NCBI GenBank assembly: GCA_008363385.1
Contig: RHKY01000009.1
Span: 1 to 64,000 of the forward strand
Source: Acidobacteriota bacterium
GTDB lineage: Bacteria > Acidobacteriota > Thermoanaerobaculia > UBA5066
Length of the DNA stretch: 64,000 nucleotides
Reading direction: 5' to 3'
Below the pieces are notes generated by a model. It did no database searches. It was not told the origin of the DNA and was given only the letters and a program-made list of their open reading frames with translations. Both the position numbers and the translations under genes were made by a program. Of this stretch, positions 11,284 through 18,894 are shown piece after piece (position 1 is the stretch's first letter; each line of letters starts with the position of its first letter).

Positions 11284-12093
11284 ATGAATCGAACGATTCG
11301 GGTGTCCGTCATCGACTTCGTCAACGCCTGGCCGCTGACGTGGGGGTTCCTGCGCGGCGCCGTGGAGGGGGTCGACCGGATCACCGACATCCCGGCCGCC
11401 TGCGCGGAGCGGCTCCGGCGCGGGGAGGTGGACGCCGGGCTCGTCCCCTCCCTGGAGGCGGCGCGGATCCCGGGCATCCGGATCGTCCGCGGCCTCGGGA
11501 TCGCGGCGCGCGAGAACGTCCGGAGCGTGCTCCTGGCCTCCCGGGGCCCGATCGAGTCGATCCGCTCCGTGGCCCTCGACACCTCCTCGCGCTCGTCGGC
11601 GGCCATGGTGAGGATCCTCCTCGCCGACCTCTACGGGCTCTCGCCGGAGTACCACCCCGCCGCCCCGGACCTCGGCGAGATGCTCGCCCACCACGACGCG
11701 GCGCTCCTGATCGGGGACCCCGCGCTCACCGCGGACCTGACCGGCCTGACCGTCCTGGACCTCGCGGACGGCTGGAGGCGGCTGACGGGGCTCCCGTTCG
11801 TCTTCGCGGTCTGGGCCGTCCGCCCGGGCGTTCCGCCGGAGCCGTTCGTCTGGTCGCGGGACTTCGGGCGGCGGAAGATCGACCAGGTGGTCCAGATGGC
11901 CGCCGCCAGGACCGGCCTGCCGGAGTCCAGGCTCTCGTCGTACCTCAACACCGCCCTCCACCACGACCTGGGTCCCCAGGACGAGGAGGGGCTGGCGGAG
12001 TTCTTCCGCCGGGCGGCCGAGAAGGGGATCCTCCCGTCGCCGGACCTGCCGCCCTTCTCGGAGGTCCCCCTCGTCCCGCTGGGGGAGAGCTGA
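11284..12093 (+). CDS. mqnA: chorismate dehydratase, futalosine pathway of menaquinone synthesis
   Basis: 269 residues of the periplasmic-binding-protein fold family MqnA/MqnD. The start VIDFVNAWPLTWGF matches the MqnA N-terminus (FxNxxP region). CAERLRRGEVDAGLVPSLEAAR and ENVRSVLLASR follow, then a C-terminal helical segment. MqnA turns chorismate into 3-enolpyruvoyl-benzoate, the first step of the futalosine route. It is directly followed by mqnC (1 nt between stop and start), which supports both calls. The cell therefore probably makes menaquinone by this route rather than by the MenFDHCEB route. Confidence 0.92.
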   Translation: MNRTIRVSVIDFVNAWPLTWGFLRGAVEGVDRITDIPAACAERLRRGEVDAGLVPSLEAARIPGIRIVRGLGIAARENVRSVLLASRGPIESIRSVALDTSSRSSAAMVRILLADLYGLSPEYHPAAPDLGEMLAHHDAALLIGDPALTADLTGLTVLDLADGWRRLTGLPFVFAVWAVRPGVPPEPFVWSRDFGRRKIDQVVQMAAARTGLPESRLSSYLNTALHHDLGPQDEEGLAEFFRRAAEKGILPSPDLPPFSEVPLVPLGES

Positions 12094-12094
12094 G

Positions 12095-13264
12095 GTGGAG
12101 GCGGCCGCCGAGGCGGTCCTCGCCCTCCCCCCGGCGCCCGGGCTCGGAGGCTCGCCGCGGGTGGAAGGGGTCCTCGACCGGGTCCTCGACGGGGGCCGGC
12201 TGTCGAGAGAGGACGCGGCCCTCCTCCTCCGGGAGGCGACCCTCCTCGAGCTCGGCGAGGCGGCGCACCTCTCGCGCCTCTCCCGTCACCCGGGGAACGT
12301 CGTCACGTACCAGGTCGACCGGAACGTCAACTACACGAACGTCTGCGTCTACCGCTGCTCGTTCTGCGCCTTCTACCGGACCGACAAGGACCCCGAGGCG
12401 TACGTCCTCCCGCTCGAGGAGATCGGGAGGAAGGTGGAGGAGACGCTCGCGCTCGGGGGGACGGGCCTCCTCCTGCAGGGCGGAGTCCACGCCGGCCTCC
12501 CGTTCTCGTTCTACGAGGAGCTCCTCTCCTACCTGAGGGACCGGTTCCCTCGGGTCCACCGGCACGCCTTCTCGGCGCCCGAGGTCTTCTTCCTCGCCAA
12601 GAAGGAGCGGACGTCGATCGCCGAGGTCCTCCGCCGGCTGAGGGACGCCGGCCTGATGTCGGTCCCGGGGGGCGGGGCCGAGATCCTCGACGACGAGGTC
12701 CGCAGGCGCGTCTGGGCGCTGACGAAGTCGCCGGTCGCCGAGTGGTCCCGGGTCCACCGCGAGGCCCACCGGCTCGGGATGCCGACGACCGCGACGATGA
12801 TGTTCGGGGTCGGCGAGACGGTCGAGCAGCGGGTGGCGCACCTGGACGTCGTCCGGTCGATCCAGGACGCCTCGCTCGCCGAGGGCCGCGAGTCGTTCAC
12901 GGCCTTCATCCCCTGGACGTTCCAGGAGGAGAACACGGCGCTCGACGGGAAGGTCGAGACGGCCGGGGGCGTCGACTACCTCCGGACGCTCGCGCTCTCG
13001 CGCCTCTACCTCGACAACGTCCCGCACGTGCAGGGCTCGTGGGTGACGCAGGGGAAGAAGATCGGCCAGGTCTCGCTCTTCTTCGGCGCCGACGACCTCG
13101 GCTCGATCATGATCGAGGAGAACGTCGTCGCGGCCGCGGGCGCCCACAACCGGATGACGCGGGACGAGATGGTCCGGCTGATCGAAGACGCCGGCTTCAC
13201 GGCCCGCCAGCGCGGCTCGGTCTACGAGCGCTGCTCGGCCCCCTGCTGCGGCGCCCTCCGCTGA
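12095..13264 (+). CDS. mqnC: cyclic dehypoxanthinyl futalosine synthase (radical SAM)
   Basis: 389 residues starting with GTG at 12095, one base after the mqnA stop. The radical SAM motif CVYRCSFCAFYR (CxxxCxxC) is at about residue 84-95, preceded by NVNYTNVC. GGTGLLLQGGVHAG, HAFSAPEV and FIPWTFQEENTAL are typical of the MqnC/MqnE/CofH group; FIPW favours MqnC. It cyclises dehypoxanthine futalosine in menaquinone synthesis. An N-terminal extension of about 25 Ala/Pro-rich residues is probably not essential. The paired mqnA makes the assignment firm. Confidence 0.93.
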   Translation: MEAAAEAVLALPPAPGLGGSPRVEGVLDRVLDGGRLSREDAALLLREATLLELGEAAHLSRLSRHPGNVVTYQVDRNVNYTNVCVYRCSFCAFYRTDKDPEAYVLPLEEIGRKVEETLALGGTGLLLQGGVHAGLPFSFYEELLSYLRDRFPRVHRHAFSAPEVFFLAKKERTSIAEVLRRLRDAGLMSVPGGGAEILDDEVRRRVWALTKSPVAEWSRVHREAHRLGMPTTATMMFGVGETVEQRVAHLDVVRSIQDASLAEGRESFTAFIPWTFQEENTALDGKVETAGGVDYLRTLALSRLYLDNVPHVQGSWVTQGKKIGQVSLFFGADDLGSIMIEENVVAAAGAHNRMTRDEMVRLIEDAGFTARQRGSVYERCSAPCCGALR

Positions 13265-13299
13265 GCCGGGCCTCGGGGCGACCCCGGACGGGACGCGAC

Positions 13300-13323
13300 G
13301 GGCCCGGCCTTTCGGCCGGGCCC
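13300..13323. terminator. bidirectional-type hairpin between mqnC and the P5C dehydrogenase gene
   Basis: A perfect 10-bp stem, GGGCCCGGCC/GGCCGGGCCC with loop TTTC, lies in the convergent gap. There is no strong T tract on either side, so efficiency is uncertain. Confidence 0.55.
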
Positions 13324-13348
13324 GCGCAGCCGAGCCTCCGGAGACGGG

Positions 13349-14896
13349 CTACAACCGCTCGCTGATCGCCTTGGCCTGCAGGAAGAGGCCGAGGTAGTCC
13401 CGGCCCCCCGCCTTGCTGTCGGTCCCGGACATGTTGAAGCCGCCGAACGGGTGGACGCCGACGAGGGCGCCCGTGCACTTGCGGTTGACGTAGAGGTTCC
13501 CGCAGAAGAGCTCCCGCTTGGCGCGCTCGATCCGGGCCCGGTCCCGCCCGAAGTACGACCCCGTCAGGCCGAACTCGGTGTCGTTGGCGAGCGCGATCGC
13601 GTGGTCGAAGCCCTTCGCCTTCGTGATCCCCAGGACCGGCCCGAAGATCTCCTCCTTCCAGATCCTCGCCTCTCGGGGCACGTCGGCGAAGACCGTCGGC
13701 CGGACGAAGTTGCCGACGCTCCCGTCGCTCGTCCCGCCCGCCACGAGGCGGGCCTCCTTCTTCCCGACCTCGACGTATTCGGTGACGGTCTGGAACTGCT
13801 TCTTCGAGGCCACCGGGCCCATCCAGTTGGCCAGGTCCTTCGTCGGGCCCATCGTGATCTTCTCGGTCCTCGCCACGACCGCCTCGACGAACCGGTCGTA
13901 GACCGCCTCGTGGACGATCGCCCGCGAGCAGGCCGAGCACTTCTGGCCCTGGAAGCCGAAGGCCGAGCCGACGACCTGCTGGACGGCGTCGTCGAAGTCG
14001 GCGTCCCGGTCGACGACGATGAAGTCCTTGCCGCCCAGCTCCAGGACCGTCCTCTTGATGAAGAGCTGTCCCGGCGGAGTCCGGCTCGCCTTCTCGTGGA
14101 TCCCGAGTCCGACCGGCTTGGACCCGGTGAAGGAGATGAACCGGGTCTGCGGATGCTGGACCAGGAAGTCGCCCACGGCCGCGCCGGGGCCCGGGAGGTA
14201 CGCCAGGACGCCGTCGGGGACGCCGGCCTCCTCGAGGATCTCGAAGAGGCGGTACGCGACGAGCGGCGTGTCGGAGGCCGGCTTGAGGAGGACGGCGTTC
14301 CCGGCGACGAGGGCCGCCGTCGTCATCCCGAGGCAGATGGCCGCGGGGAAGTTCCAAGGCGGGATGACGACGCCGGTGCCGAGGGCCAGGTAGCGCGTCT
14401 CCGGGAACTCGCCCGGGTACGGCGTGATCGGGATCTCCCCCTGCCACCGGAGGATCTCGCGGGCGTAGAACTCCAGGAAGTCGATCGCCTCGGCGGTCTC
14501 GACGTCGGCCTCCGGCCAGGACTTCCCGATCTCGAGGACCATCGTGGCCGAGATCTCGTGCTTGCGCTCGCGCAGGCGCCGGGCGGCGCGCAGGAGGACC
14601 GTGGCCCGCTCGCGGGGCGGCAGGGCCCCCCAGGCGGGCTGCGCCGCCAGCGCGGCCTCGAGGGCCTTCTCGGCAACCGCCTGGTCGGCGAGGTGGTGGC
14701 GGGAGAGGACGCGGGAGCGGTCGGCGGGGTCGACGTTGTCGAGGAGCTTGCCCGTCGCGATGCGGCTCCCCGCCACGACGACCGGGACCTCCTCGCCGGC
14801 ACGCCCCTCGACCTTCGCCAGGGCGTCCGTGAACCGGACCCGGTTCTCGGAGACGGCGAAGTCCGTGAAGGATTCGTTGCGGAAGTCTTGAAGCAT
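13349..14896 (-). CDS. rocA: 1-pyrroline-5-carboxylate dehydrogenase (RocA/PruA type, monofunctional)
   Basis: 515 residues, the usual size for the stand-alone enzyme. Motifs of the aldehyde dehydrogenase fold are visible: VIPPWNFP, NAVLLKPASDTP, FTGSKPVG, the general base Glu in VLELGGKD and the catalytic Cys in GQKCSACSR, and GGFNMSGTDSKAGG near the end. It oxidises P5C (glutamate semialdehyde) to glutamate with NAD+, the last step of proline breakdown. No proline dehydrogenase gene is present in the window. It converges with mqnC. Its start lies next to, and divergent from, the rhodanese gene. Confidence 0.92.
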   Translation of the reverse strand: MLQDFRNESFTDFAVSENRVRFTDALAKVEGRAGEEVPVVVAGSRIATGKLLDNVDPADRSRVLSRHHLADQAVAEKALEAALAAQPAWGALPPRERATVLLRAARRLRERKHEISATMVLEIGKSWPEADVETAEAIDFLEFYAREILRWQGEIPITPYPGEFPETRYLALGTGVVIPPWNFPAAICLGMTTAALVAGNAVLLKPASDTPLVAYRLFEILEEAGVPDGVLAYLPGPGAAVGDFLVQHPQTRFISFTGSKPVGLGIHEKASRTPPGQLFIKRTVLELGGKDFIVVDRDADFDDAVQQVVGSAFGFQGQKCSACSRAIVHEAVYDRFVEAVVARTEKITMGPTKDLANWMGPVASKKQFQTVTEYVEVGKKEARLVAGGTSDGSVGNFVRPTVFADVPREARIWKEEIFGPVLGITKAKGFDHAIALANDTEFGLTGSYFGRDRARIERAKRELFCGNLYVNRKCTGALVGVHPFGGFNMSGTDSKAGGRDYLGLFLQAKAISERL

Positions 14897-14927
14897 GCGG
14901 CTATCCTACAGCGAGGGGGGAGGGCGA

Positions 14928-15239
14928 ATGACCGTCGAGGAGCTGAAGGCGCTGCAGGACGCGGGCGAGGCGCCGCTGGTCCTCGACCTGCGCGAGCCGT
15001 TCGAGCTGGCGGTTTCCCCCTTTCCCTTCGAGGTGCTCGCGATCCCGCTCGGGAGCCTCCCCCGGCGCCTCGGCGAGCTGCCGAAGGAACGGACGATCGT
15101 CTGCGCCTGCCGGAGCGGCTCGCGCAGCGCGCAGGCGGCCGCCTTCCTCCGGAGCGCCGGGTTCGCCGCGGCGGTGAACCTCGAGGGAGGGATCCTGGCG
15201 TGGTCCGAGCGGATCGACCCCTCCGTCCGCCGGTATTGA
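14928..15239 (+). CDS. rhodanese-like domain protein
   Basis: 103 residues from the ATG at 14928, which has GGGGGGAGGGCGA just upstream; an in-frame ATG at 14895 lacks this. LVLDLREPFELAV is the first rhodanese motif. The active-site loop CACRSGSRSAQAAAFL carries the catalytic Cys in CRSGSRS. GGILAWSERIDP is the usual end. It is a single-domain sulfurtransferase or thiosulfate:acceptor type enzyme. The substrate is not known. It lies divergent from the P5C dehydrogenase gene and upstream of the AT-hook-like gene. Confidence 0.88.
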   Translation: MTVEELKALQDAGEAPLVLDLREPFELAVSPFPFEVLAIPLGSLPRRLGELPKERTIVCACRSGSRSAQAAAFLRSAGFAAAVNLEGGILAWSERIDPSVRRY

Positions 15240-15321
15240 TCCCCTTCGCCGATTTGTGCGAATGTTTGTGCGTAGGGCCGGGAGACTCGTTCCGAGCCTC
15301 CCGAGAAAGGACGGTCCACGA

Positions 15322-15873
15322 ATGGGCCTGAACGCCGCCAAGGCGAGCGCCGCGATCCGGGCGCTCCTCAAGGAGAAGAAGTCCCTGACCGAGAAAGAGG
15401 TCAAGGCGGCCGTCGCCAAGTCCTTCGGGGTCGCCCCGGAGGAGGTCGGGGGTGGCCTCGTCCGCGAGGTGCGCCGCAAGATGGGGATCGACCGCCCGGC
15501 CGCCCTCGCGTTCGCCCGCGAGGCTCTGGCCAAGGACCCGCAGCTGCCGGCGCGCCAGCTGATCGACTCCCTGGCCGAGCGGTTCGGCGTCCGGATCGGG
15601 GCGCCGGACGTCTCGCGCCTGCGCCCGGCCTCGGCGAAGGCCACCCGCAGGGGCGGGAGGCCCCGCAAGGGCGCGAAGGGCACGAAGGGCGTGAAGGGTC
15701 CGAAGGCCGCGAAGGCCCCGGCTCCCGCGAAGCCGGCGCCGAAGGCGGTCGCGGCGCCGGTCCTGACGGTCGGCGCCCCCGGGAAGGGGGGAGCCGTCAC
15801 GGTCCGCTTCGAGGGGAGCGGCCTGCCGGACGACCTCGCGGCCTTCTTCCTCTCCCTCGGGCGGACGTCGTAG
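15322..15873 (+). CDS. hypothetical AT-hook-like basic protein
   Basis: 183 residues from the ATG at 15322 (GAGAAAGGA upstream). The first about 100 residues look helical, with two similar segments: a KEVKAAVAKSFGV stretch, and an RQLIDSLAERFGVRI stretch. In the middle, RRGGRPRKG matches the AT-hook core (GRP flanked by basic residues). It is followed by a Lys/Ala/Pro-rich linker with KG- and KA-type repeats. The C-terminus (VTVRFEGSGLPDDLAAFFLSLG) is a short folded-looking segment. I do not recognise the family. A nucleoid or DNA-binding role is an inference from the AT-hook and linker. Confidence 0.6.
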   Translation: MGLNAAKASAAIRALLKEKKSLTEKEVKAAVAKSFGVAPEEVGGGLVREVRRKMGIDRPAALAFAREALAKDPQLPARQLIDSLAERFGVRIGAPDVSRLRPASAKATRRGGRPRKGAKGTKGVKGPKAAKAPAPAKPAPKAVAAPVLTVGAPGKGGAVTVRFEGSGLPDDLAAFFLSLGRTS

Positions 15874-15910
15874 GGAGCCGGCTCAGCCCCGCCGCGGACG
15901 GCGCGGGTGG

Positions 15911-15939
15911 TTGACGGCTCCGCGGGGCCCCGCGATAAT
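15911..15939 (+). promoter_or_regulatory. sigma-70-like promoter for tRNA-Gln
   Basis: TTGACG (15911-15916), 17-nt spacer, GATAAT (15934-15939). The expected start is about 10 nt before the tRNA. This is one of the best consensus matches in the window. Confidence 0.8.
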
Positions 15940-15955
15940 CGCCGGCCCTGCCGGT

Positions 15956-16024
<69 letters not shown>

Positions 16025-16029
<5 letters not shown>

Positions 16030-16101
16030 CTCTTCACCGCCGCTTCGCGGCGGGTGCTTCGATCCCCCGCGGTGCGGGGGATCTTCGCTTGAAGAGTGGC
16101 T
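16025..16101. repeat. branched palindrome overlapping the 3' end of tRNA-Gln
   Basis: A 12-bp inverted repeat, AGCCACTCTTCA (16025-16036) with TGAAGAGTGGCT (16090-16101), encloses two further perfect hairpins: CCGCCGC/GCGGCGG (16037-16053) and GATCCCCCGC/GCGGGGGATC (16061-16083). Folded, it makes a three-way junction. Its left arm includes the discriminator base and CCA of the tRNA. It may act in transcript ending or processing, or be the relic of an insertion at the tRNA end. Confidence 0.75.
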
Positions 16102-16112
16102 GCAGCTCGTGT

Positions 16113-16155
16113 TCTCGGGGAACCCGTGCCCGGGTTCCCCGAACCCCTCCGCGGC
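16113..16155 (+). repeat. REP-like palindrome, copy B
   Basis: TTCT, then CGGGGAACCCG (16116-16126), a 4-nt loop and CGGGTTCCCCG (16131-16141), then AACCCCTCCGC. It has the same core and flanks as the copy after rho. Confidence 0.75.
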
Positions 16156-16188
16156 CGTGAGCGGGGAGCGGGGAGCGGGGAGACCGGA

Positions 16189-16314
16189 GAGATCCGGATC
16201 CCTCCCCGCCTGTGAGGCGGGAGCGGGGGAGCCGGGAGACCGGGGAGCCGGGAGACCGGGGAGATCCGGATCCCTCCCCGCCTGTGAGGCGGGAGCGGGG
16301 GAGCCGGGAGACCG
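16189..16314 (+). repeat. tandem direct repeat, two identical 54-bp units with 72-bp period
   Basis: Unit 1 (16189-16242) and unit 2 (16261-16314) appear identical. Each contains GATCCGGATC and the inverted segment CCCGCCTGTGAGGCGGG. Shorter GGGAGCCGGGAGACCG sub-repeats fill the 18 bp between them. No open frame or promoter is supported here. Together with the palindromes this fills the 420-bp gap between tRNA-Gln and the next gene. Confidence 0.85.
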
Positions 16315-16450
16315 AACCCTCTGCGGCAACAGGAACGGAATGCCGAGCGGTCGGCAGGTCCCTGAGATCGTGTCTCCGGAGTGAGCAGAAAGCTGCGGGA
16401 TGGTACGGGCTCTACTAGAATCGGCGCGATTCGAAGGGAGGAGTACGCGG

Positions 16451-17356
16451 ATGAGGATCCTTGCACTCGGTATCGTGGCGGCGCTCGGGGCGAACGCCGG
16501 AGCGGCGCAGATCAACACCGAACCGGCGAAGACGCCGAGCGGAAAGACCGTCATGGTGGCGCCCCCCGACATGACGAACGTCAAGCAGATCCCCTTCTCG
16601 AAGGTGAAGATCCTCAAGCACATCCCGCTGAAGGACCTCAAGGGGAAGCCCGCGACGCTTCCGGGCGTCAAGGGAGGAGTCGCACCGTTCGTTGTCGACC
16701 CGAGCGCCCTCTACTCGAACGTCACGAACTTCGCCTTCAGCGGCCTCTCCGCCGGCGCGGCCGGGGTCTACGGATCCGGCGCGCGAACCGTCGGCATGAT
16801 GGACGACACGTTCATGACCGGGAACACGGAGATCAACGGGGCCAAGCTCTGCACGTACAACGGGAACGCGGCGCCTACCGAGGTGCAGTACGTCCAGTTC
16901 CTGTACCTGGACAACGGCGGCGCGCCGGGAGAGCGTGCCCCCGGTGGCGGCTGCGTCCCGGGGGGAACCCCCGCCTGCATGGGCGGGTGGGGCGTCAGCT
17001 TCTCCGCAGGTAACGAGCATCCCGATGGCGTCGTCTGCTGGTACGTGGATCTTTCGACCATGTGGACGACCAGCCCCGGGAGCGCGAGCATCTGGACCTG
17101 GAGCCACTTCGCCGACAACAACGGGGCCTTGCTCGTGTCGGAGGCGGAGCTCGCCAACTACGGGCTCGGCATCTTCACCGGTCCGGACGTCGGGACGAGC
17201 ACCGACAACTACTGGGTCCGCACGGGCGTCGGCGGCGCCGACACGCCGGCTCCGGCCGGCACGATCTACGCGCTCGGCGCTGGCGAGAGCTTCGGCATCG
17301 AGCTGACGGCGAACGCGCCGGTCCCGGTCACGCTCCAGAGCTTCGACGTCGAGTAG
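16451..17356 (+). CDS. hypothetical secreted protein
   Basis: 301 residues. The ATG at 16451 has GGGAGGAG upstream and begins a signal peptide (MRILALGIVAALGANAGAAQ) with a likely AQ-type cleavage site. The mature part has a Lys-rich segment (VKQIPFSKVKILKHIPLKDL), then a Gly/aromatic-rich beta region with four Cys residues (KLCTYNG, GGGCVPGGTPACMGG and VVCWY) and a VPVTLQSFDVE end. It is not a PEP-CTERM or TonB domain. A TAGAAT hexamer (16416-16421) may be its -10. It is followed by a strong terminator. The family is not recognised. Confidence 0.75.
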   Translation: MRILALGIVAALGANAGAAQINTEPAKTPSGKTVMVAPPDMTNVKQIPFSKVKILKHIPLKDLKGKPATLPGVKGGVAPFVVDPSALYSNVTNFAFSGLSAGAAGVYGSGARTVGMMDDTFMTGNTEINGAKLCTYNGNAAPTEVQYVQFLYLDNGGAPGERAPGGGCVPGGTPACMGGWGVSFSAGNEHPDGVVCWYVDLSTMWTTSPGSASIWTWSHFADNNGALLVSEAELANYGLGIFTGPDVGTSTDNYWVRTGVGGADTPAPAGTIYALGAGESFGIELTANAPVPVTLQSFDVE

Positions 17357-17380
17357 GCTCACCGAGTTCTGGTCTGGACG

Positions 17381-17406
17381 GGCCCGCGCGACGCGCGGGC
17401 CTTTTT
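17381..17406 (+). terminator. rho-independent terminator after the secreted protein gene
   Basis: A 9-bp stem, GGCCCGCGC (17381-17389) with GCGCGGGCC (17393-17401), is followed by TTTTT. This is the clearest intrinsic terminator in the window. Confidence 0.9.
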
Positions 17407-17420
17407 CTTGGGTCCCAGAA

Positions 17421-18528
17421 GGGGTCAGGGCTTAAGTGTAAATGATATTCTCCCGTCCGGAGGAGGGACGGGAGATGGCGCGACCGCTGCGGCTGGAGTA
17501 CGCGGGGGCGGTGTACCACGTGATGGCGCGGGGGCAGGAGCGGGGGGCGATCTACCGCGGGGACGAGGACCGGGAGCGGTTCCTCGAGGAGCTGGGCGAG
17601 GTGGTCGGGGAGAGGCGGTGGGTCCTCCACGGCTACTGCCTGATGACGAACCACTACCACCTGCTGGTGGAGACGCCGGAGGCGAACCTCACGTCGGGGA
17701 TGCAGCTCCTGAACGGCCGGTACAGCCAGGCGTTCAACCGGGAGCAGCGGCGGAAGGGGCACCTCTTCGAGGACCGGTACAAGGCGGTCGTCGTCGAGAA
17801 GGAGGGGTACCTGCTCGAGCTGTGCCGATACCTCGTGTTGAACCCGGTCCGGGCGGGGATGGCGCGCTCGGCGCGGGAGTGGCGGTGGAGCAACTACCGG
17901 GCGACGGCGGGCGAGACGGCGCGGCCGGGGTTCCTGGAGGTGGACTGGACGCTCTCGCAGTTCGGGAAGGAGGCGAGGAGGGCGCGGGAGGCGTACCGGC
18001 GGTTCGTGGCGGAGGGGCGCGGGGCGGCCTCGCCGATGGAGAAGGTGACGGGGCAGGTGTTCCTGGGCGGGGCGGGGTTCGTGGCGGAGATGAGGCGGCG
18101 GCTGGAGGAAGAGGGGGCCGACCTACCGAGGGCGATCCCGCGGGCGCAGCGGGAGGCAGGCTTCGTGGACGTCGAGGACGTGGTCGCCGCCGTGGCGGAG
18201 GAGTACGGCCTCTCGAAGGAGGACCTGGGCGAGGCGTGGCGGCGTGGGGAGGAGAGGCCGGTGGCGAGGGCGGTGGCCGTCACGCTGGCGCGGCGGCTGA
18301 CGGGGGCGACGGGGGTGAAGCTGGGCGAGCGGTTCGGGATCACCTCGGCGCGGGTCAGCCAGCTGGCGAAGGGGATCGAGGAGAGCGAGGACGCGTCGGT
18401 CGTCCGGCGGGTCGCGCGACTGGAGGCGGCGCTCCGAGCCAGGGCGCGAGAGGGCGGCTGACAGGGGCGCGCGGCGAGGTGTCGACCTCACCTGGCACGC
18501 ACATCATTTATACTTAAGCCCTGACCCT
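17421..18528 (+). mobile_element. RAYT unit bounded by about 25-bp inverted repeats
   Basis: The left end (17421-17446, starting GGGGTCAGGGCTTAAG) and right end (18503-18528, inverted) match at 24 of 25 core positions; the differing base is G versus A after CTTAAGT. Between them is one transposase gene. No target-site duplication is obvious. The right repeat overlaps the end of the vanZ-like gene and supplies its stop codon. Confidence 0.8.
17475..18461 (+). CDS. REP-associated tyrosine transposase (Y1/HUH, RAYT)
   Basis: 328 residues from the ATG at 17475 (GGACGGGAG upstream; an ATG at 17442 lies in the terminal repeat). The HUH metal motif is HYH at residues 60-62 (MTNHYHLLVE), and the catalytic Tyr is probably Tyr119 in CRYLVLNPVRAG, both typical of the TnpA_REP group. 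Residues about 205-310 form a second domain like DnaA domain IV (EEYGLSKEDL, RAVAVTLARRLTG, GERFGITSARVSQLAKGIE). Such enzymes cut single-stranded DNA at REP hairpins. REP-like palindromes occur elsewhere in this window. Confidence 0.92.
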   Translation: MARPLRLEYAGAVYHVMARGQERGAIYRGDEDRERFLEELGEVVGERRWVLHGYCLMTNHYHLLVETPEANLTSGMQLLNGRYSQAFNREQRRKGHLFEDRYKAVVVEKEGYLLELCRYLVLNPVRAGMARSAREWRWSNYRATAGETARPGFLEVDWTLSQFGKEARRAREAYRRFVAEGRGAASPMEKVTGQVFLGGAGFVAEMRRRLEEEGADLPRAIPRAQREAGFVDVEDVVAAVAEEYGLSKEDLGEAWRRGEERPVARAVAVTLARRLTGATGVKLGERFGITSARVSQLAKGIEESEDASVVRRVARLEAALRARAREGG

Positions 18529-18894
18529 CTCTGGGGCCCACCGCTGGGCCGCCGCGCCGGCGAGGGCGCCGAGGGTGTCGGCGAGGACGTCGAGGGGATC
18601 GGGGTCACGGCCGGGGACGAAGGACTGGTGGACCTCGTCGGTGAGGCCCCAGAGGAGGGCGCCGAGGGCGACCGTGACGAGCGTCCTTCTGGGGCTCCAG
18701 CCTTCGCCCGCTCGCGCGGCCCTCGCGGCGAGGTATCCCACGACGGCGAAGTAGGCGAAGTGGGCGAGCTTGTCGGCGGCGGGGAGGGCGAGGGGGAGGA
18801 CGTGCGGGAGCTTCGGCTGGTGCGAGAGCACGGCCTCTACGGCGAGGAGGAGGACGACCGGCGCCCAGAGCGCGAGGCGCCGGCGGGCCGTCAC
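18514..18894 (-). CDS. VanZ-like membrane protein, C-terminus altered by the RAYT end
   Basis: 126 residues. GTG at 18894 overlaps the glnS stop. Three or four hydrophobic segments are visible, with VanZ-family features: LSHQPKLP near the start, [15 protein letters not shown], and [31 protein letters not shown] near the end. VanZ-like proteins are small membrane proteins of mostly unknown role. The last codons and the TAA (18514-18516) lie inside the right inverted repeat of the RAYT unit, so the original C-terminus has probably been replaced. The conserved core is intact. Confidence 0.8.
   Translation of the reverse strand: MTARRRLALWAPVVLLLAVEAVLSHQPKLPHVLPLALPAADKLAHFAYFAVVGYLAARAARAGEGWSPRRTLVTVALGALLWGLTDEVHQSFVPGRDPDPLDVLADTLGALAGAAAQRWAPERVRA

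Noticed and set aside
16189-16314. Possible CRISPR array
   Set aside because: Only two units, 54 bp long, with an 18-bp gap that itself repeats the unit; no cas genes nearby.
17421-18528. IS200/IS605 insertion sequence
   Set aside because: There is no TnpB and the transposase is of the longer RAYT type with a DnaA-like tail; the ends are plain inverted repeats.
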